Source of the DNA: Pirellulales bacterium
GTDB taxonomy: Bacteria; Planctomycetota; Planctomycetia; Pirellulales; Thermoguttaceae
NCBI GenBank assembly: GCA_030642635.1
Contig: DAOWNK010000126.1
Span: 1-8,779 of the forward strand
Direction: 5' to 3'
DNA: 8,779 nucleotides
Under the pieces are notes generated by a model. It was not told the origin of the DNA, did not search any database, and was given only the letters and a program-made list of their open reading frames with translations. The translations under genes and the position numbers were made by a program. Positions 6,491 through 8,779 of this stretch are shown here, piece by piece. Position 1 is the first letter of the stretch; each line of letters begins with the position of its first letter.

Positions 6491-7114
6491 ATGAACGATA
6501 CCCAAAAACAACGCGGCTACATCTCCCAGGCATGGTTGGTAATTCTGCTGGCGCTGCTGTACGGCGGTGCGCTGGCCGGGGTGCAAACCACGCTGGGGCC
6601 GAAAATCGCCGAGAATAAAAAGAACGAAACATACAACGTCATTCCGCTGCTCGTACCGGGCGCCGATAAAACGAAAACCGTCGAACTGCCCGTCACGGAC
6701 ATCGACGGTAAACGTCAACGTGTGTATAAGGCGGTCTCCGCCGATGGAAAACACGTCGGCTGGGTACTGCCGGCCGACGGACAAGGTTTTGCCGATCGGA
6801 TCGAGCTGCTCATCGGTCTGGACGCATCCGTTTCGACGATCACCGGGTTGTACGTGCTCGATCAGAAGGAAACGCCCGGGCTGGGGAACTTCATTTCCGG
6901 CGAGGCGTTTCGCGCACAGTTCACCGGCAAATCGACCGACGAGCCGATCACAGTCGTAACGTTCGATCCGGCCTCGGGTATAAATGAAATCACCGCGCTG
7001 AGCGGCGCGACCATATCGTCCGACAGCGTGGCGGCCATCGTAAACAGTGCGATTGAAAACTTGAAGGGACCGATACGTGAACTCAGAATAACGCCGCGAG
7101 GACGCGGCGGCTAA
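6491..7114 (+). CDS. rnfG: Rnf electron transport complex subunit G (FMN-binding)
   Basis: 207 residues. RnfG is anchored by one N-terminal helix (about 13-32, QAWLVILLALLYGGALAGVQ) and has a periplasmic FMN-binding domain carrying a covalent FMN. The flavinylation motif is LSGATISSDSV (170-180), with Thr174 the expected acceptor attached by an ApbE-type flavin transferase; no apbE is in the window. KETPGLG (126-132) is a second conserved signature of RnfG/NqrC proteins. The length is normal for the family. The ATG at 6491 has no clear Shine-Dalgarno site. The final residues TPRGRGG and the stop codon are encoded by a palindromic repeat (7091-7118), so the native C-terminus probably lay near RELRI. 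Confidence 0.94.
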   Translation: MNDTQKQRGYISQAWLVILLALLYGGALAGVQTTLGPKIAENKKNETYNVIPLLVPGADKTKTVELPVTDIDGKRQRVYKAVSADGKHVGWVLPADGQGFADRIELLIGLDASVSTITGLYVLDQKETPGLGNFISGEAFRAQFTGKSTDEPITVVTFDPASGINEITALSGATISSDSVAAIVNSAIENLKGPIRELRITPRGRGG

Positions 7115-7118
7115 ACAT
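7091..7118. repeat. Palindromic repeat, copy 2, spanning the rnfG stop codon
   Basis: 26 of 28 bases match the copy at 5342-5369, in the same orientation. The core stem is CGCCGCG (7092-7098), loop AGGA, CGCGGCG (7103-7109). The repeat supplies the last seven codons of rnfG and its TAA (7112-7114). One of the two differences from copy 1 (A instead of G) creates that TAA. Confidence 0.8.
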
Positions 7119-7136
7119 ATAACATCAGAATTTAAC

Positions 7137-7754
7137 ATGGCATTGCAAGAACCCACTGCACTGGAACGATTCGTCAACGGCATCTTGCCGGAGAACCCGG
7201 TCTATCGGCAGTTGCTGGGCATGTGTCCCACGCTGGCGGTCACCGGCGGGATGAAGCCGGCAATGACCATGGCCGCCGCCACTGCGTTCGTGCTGATCTC
7301 GGCCAACGTCATAATCAGCCTGATACGCGGTCTGCTGCGGCCGCACCTGCGGATACTTGTGTTCACGTTGACCATCGCCACGTTCGTGACAATCGCCGAC
7401 CGGCTGCTTGCGGCGTACCTGTACCAAATGAGCAAGGAGCTTGGCCCATACGTGCCGCTTATTATAGTAAACTGCCTGATAATTTCTCGTTGCGAGATAT
7501 GCGCGTCGAAGCAGGGAGTGGCCACGGCGGCCTCCGACGCAGTTGGGATGTCGCTGGGGTTCGCGTTGGCCCTGGCGAGTCTCGCCACCGTGCGAGAGGT
7601 TTTGGGAACTGGCACGTGGTTCGGATTGGCCGTATTGCCGCAAAGCTGGCCGAACTGGGGGATTATGGTCCTGCCGCCCGGTGCGTTCCTGACGTTGGGA
7701 CTGCTGCTTGGGCTTGCCGAGTGGGTGGGGCAGAAACGAAGGAGTGGGGTTTAG
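7137..7754 (+). CDS. rnfE: Rnf electron transport complex subunit E
   Basis: 205 residues, with about six membrane helices. RnfE and RnfA are homologous, inverted-topology core subunits that hold an intramembrane iron-sulfur cluster between them. The conserved cysteines are Cys30 in LLGMCPTLAVTG (26-37) and Cys113 in PLIIVNCLIISR (107-118). The N-terminal ENPVYRQLLGMCP fits RnfE better than RnfA. Downstream of Cys113 the sequence reads SRCEICASKQG (117-127), where the family usually has RAEAFAS, so two extra cysteines (119 and 122) lie close to the cluster site. Helices can be seen near 41-63, 70-97, 103-120, 130-155 and 177-197. The ATG at 7137 follows rnfG by 22 bases with no strong Shine-Dalgarno site. 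An 87-base gap with a palindrome pair separates it from rnfA. Confidence 0.94.
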   Translation: MALQEPTALERFVNGILPENPVYRQLLGMCPTLAVTGGMKPAMTMAAATAFVLISANVIISLIRGLLRPHLRILVFTLTIATFVTIADRLLAAYLYQMSKELGPYVPLIIVNCLIISRCEICASKQGVATAASDAVGMSLGFALALASLATVREVLGTGTWFGLAVLPQSWPNWGIMVLPPGAFLTLGLLLGLAEWVGQKRRSGV

Positions 7755-7772
7755 GAGTTTTGTAACACGCAA

Positions 7773-7827
7773 AGCCGCTTGCGGCTTCGCAGCACACTTG
7801 TCGCGTTTTGCTAAGCCGCAAGCGGCT
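7773..7827. repeat. Inverted pair of palindromes in the rnfE-rnfA gap
   Basis: AGCCGCTTGCGGCT (7773-7786) and AGCCGCAAGCGGCT (7814-7827) are perfect inverted copies 27 bases apart, and each is itself a 6-bp hairpin (AGCCGC/GCGGCT). No T-run follows. The pair ends 14 bases before the rnfA start codon. Confidence 0.85.
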
Positions 7828-7841
7828 GAATTAGTAATGCC

Positions 7842-8537
7842 ATGGACACATTCATCACACTAATACAAATCGCCGTCGGCGCGGCGCTGATTAACAATTT
7901 CGTGCTGCACTACTTCGTTGGAATCTGCCCGTTCCTGGGCGTATCGCGGCGGCTCGGTACGGCATTCGGCATGGGTTGCGCCGTAACGTTCGTAATCTCG
8001 GTCGCAGCGGTGCTTAGCTGGACGTTTACCTACTACATCCTCCGGCCCGGTGCGCCGCTGCCGCAATGGGTATGGCAGACGCTCGGCGGCAGTTCGGCCA
8101 CCACCGTCGATTTGTCGGTGCTCAGCTACATCATGTACATTTTCGTGATCGCCGCATCGGTGCAGTTTGTCGAGATGTACGTCCGGCGGTTCTTCCCGCC
8201 GCTTTACAAGTCGTTCGGGGTGTTCCTGCCGCTTATTACAACCAACTGCGCGATCCTGTTCGCATGTCTGGAGATAATGAAACACCTGCAAGACCCGACG
8301 AAGCTGTGGGGACTGCACGAGGCGCTTACGCTTGCGGTCTTCGGCGGGGTGGGCTTTACTATAGCCATCTCGATGATGGCTGCAATCCGCGAGGAACTGG
8401 AAATGTGCGACGTCCCCAGGCCGCTGCGCAGTGCGGGAATCGGGCTTATCACCGCCGGAATTATGGCCATGGCGTTTATGGGCTTTACCGGGGTGGATAA
8501 AGGAATTGAGAATACGTTGAATTTGTTGTTGAAATAG
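7842..8537 (+). CDS. rnfA: Rnf electron transport complex subunit A
   Basis: 231 residues, an integral inner-membrane core subunit. INNFVLHYFVGICPFLGVS (17-35) and FLPLITTNCAILFACL (128-143) are the family signatures; Cys29 and Cys136 are the expected ligands of the intramembrane iron-sulfur cluster shared with RnfE. RnfA is usually near 190-195 residues. The extra length lies mainly in a loop at about 68-92 (RPGAPLPQWVWQTLGGSSAT), just after the second helix, with smaller additions near 148-156 and at the C-terminus. AAIREELEMCDVPRPLRSAG (180-199) and ITAGIMAMAFMGFTG (203-217) match the conserved end. The ATG at 7842 has no clear Shine-Dalgarno site. It is the last rnf gene visible; rnfB, which often follows rnfA in this gene order, is not seen. 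Confidence 0.95.
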   Translation: MDTFITLIQIAVGAALINNFVLHYFVGICPFLGVSRRLGTAFGMGCAVTFVISVAAVLSWTFTYYILRPGAPLPQWVWQTLGGSSATTVDLSVLSYIMYIFVIAASVQFVEMYVRRFFPPLYKSFGVFLPLITTNCAILFACLEIMKHLQDPTKLWGLHEALTLAVFGGVGFTIAISMMAAIREELEMCDVPRPLRSAGIGLITAGIMAMAFMGFTGVDKGIENTLNLLLK

Positions 8538-8566
8538 GGGGAAGGGATTAGGGATTAGGGATTGGG
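8537..8566. repeat. G-rich tandem tract (GGGATTA units) after rnfA
   Basis: GGGATTAGGGATTAGGGATT is flanked by further G-runs, giving five G-runs of three to five bases with short loops, a classic G-quadruplex pattern on the + strand. The first G is the last base of the rnfA TAG stop. Confidence 0.75.
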
Positions 8567-8610
8567 TGGTATGCGGTAAGCGGCAAAAACCATCCACCAT
8601 CTATTGCTTT

Positions 8611-8640
8611 CCCGACCCCTGACCCCCGAACCCCGAACCC
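8611..8640. repeat. C-rich low-complexity tract (CCCCGAA/CCCCTGA units)
   Basis: Five C-runs with short spacers (CCCGACCCCTGACCCCCGAA, then CCCCGAACCC) give a G-quadruplex pattern on the - strand. It faces the G-rich tract at 8537-8566 across about 44 bases with no recognisable gene. Confidence 0.7.
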
Positions 8641-8675
8641 TAGTGCTTTGTCACGCTTAGGAATTAGGGTTGCAT

Positions 8676-8681
8676 TATAAT
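8676..8681 (+). promoter_or_regulatory. Possible -10 box for the transposase gene
   Basis: A perfect TATAAT lies 41 bases before the GTG start. The best upstream hexamer, TTGTCA at 8648-8653, is 22 bases away, longer than the ideal 17, so the promoter is only a candidate. Confidence 0.35.
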
Positions 8682-8710
8682 GTATATTCCTTCATGCTGT
8701 TTGGCAACAT

Positions 8711-8715
8711 GGAGG
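8711..8715 (+). promoter_or_regulatory. Ribosome binding site GGAGG of the transposase gene
   Basis: GGAGG is seven bases before GTG 8723. It is the strongest Shine-Dalgarno site in the window and contrasts with the rnf genes, which lack one. The ATG at 8709 overlaps it and is in another frame. Confidence 0.6.
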
Positions 8716-8722
8716 AATCGCT

Positions 8723-8779
8723 GTGGAAAAAAAGTATATCGTTCGTCTCACGGATGAAGAGCGGAATGTACTCCGCGAC
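8723..8779 (+). CDS. IS630-like transposase, N-terminal fragment (3' end outside window)
   Basis: The frame GTG-GAA-AAA-AAG gives MEKKYIVRLTDEERNVLRD before the window ends. This matches my memory of the N-terminus of IS630-family transposases common in planctomycetes (KxYxVRLTxEER). With only 19 residues no catalytic residue can be checked. The good ribosome binding site and the TATAAT upstream suit a mobile element with its own expression signals. The left end of the element probably lies in 8641-8675, but I cannot fix the terminal inverted repeat without the other end. Confidence 0.6.
   Translation, partial: MEKKYIVRLTDEERNVLRD

Noticed and set aside
3880..8537. Na+-translocating NADH:quinone reductase (Nqr) operon instead of Rnf
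   Set aside because: The first subunit has two CxxCxxCxxxCP motifs and the GGVHP N-terminus of RnfC; NqrA lacks the clusters and no nqrF is present.

Overview
The window looks like chromosomal DNA of a planctomycete, probably of the Pirellula/Rhodopirellula type. The clues are a BBP7-like outer-membrane barrel, a secreted protein built of DUF11-type repeats, GC-rich genes with few clear Shine-Dalgarno sites, many short palindromic repeats between genes, and the start of an IS630-like transposase. The assignment rests on recognising protein families, not on a marker gene. All genes lie on the + strand.

Layout. Positions 1-566 hold the 3' end of a BBP7-like barrel gene. A complete Fic-domain protein with a C-terminal winged helix follows (633-1673). 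A 233-nt gap (1674-1906) carries a short tandem repeat, a hairpin and a ribosome binding site. It leads to a secreted four-repeat DUF11 protein (1907-3880), whose stop codon overlaps the start codon of rnfC by one base. Then come five subunits of an Rnf electron transport complex in the order C-D-G-E-A (3880-8537). The last 242 bases (8538-8779) contain two guanine/cytosine-rich low-complexity tracts, a -10-like box and the first 19 codons of a transposase.

Function. Rnf couples electron transfer between reduced ferredoxin and NAD+ to ion movement across the inner membrane. RnfC is the peripheral subunit with two [4Fe-4S] clusters, RnfD and RnfG carry covalent FMN, and RnfA and RnfE form the membrane core with conserved cysteines for an intramembrane iron-sulfur cluster. 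RnfB, the remaining core subunit, is not in the window. In the C-D-G-E-A-B order it would follow rnfA, which is where the IS-like sequence begins.

The most unusual feature is the repeat load of the operon. Each of the four junctions between rnf genes (C/D, D/G, G/E, E/A) contains at least one perfect stem-loop palindrome. Two of these run into the upstream reading frame and supply the last residues of RnfD and RnfG; the RnfD stop codon follows its palindrome by two bases, and the RnfG stop lies within its repeat. RnfD also has a charged tail encoded by a 54-nt pure purine tract. A further two-hairpin palindrome is translated inside the linker of the DUF11 protein.
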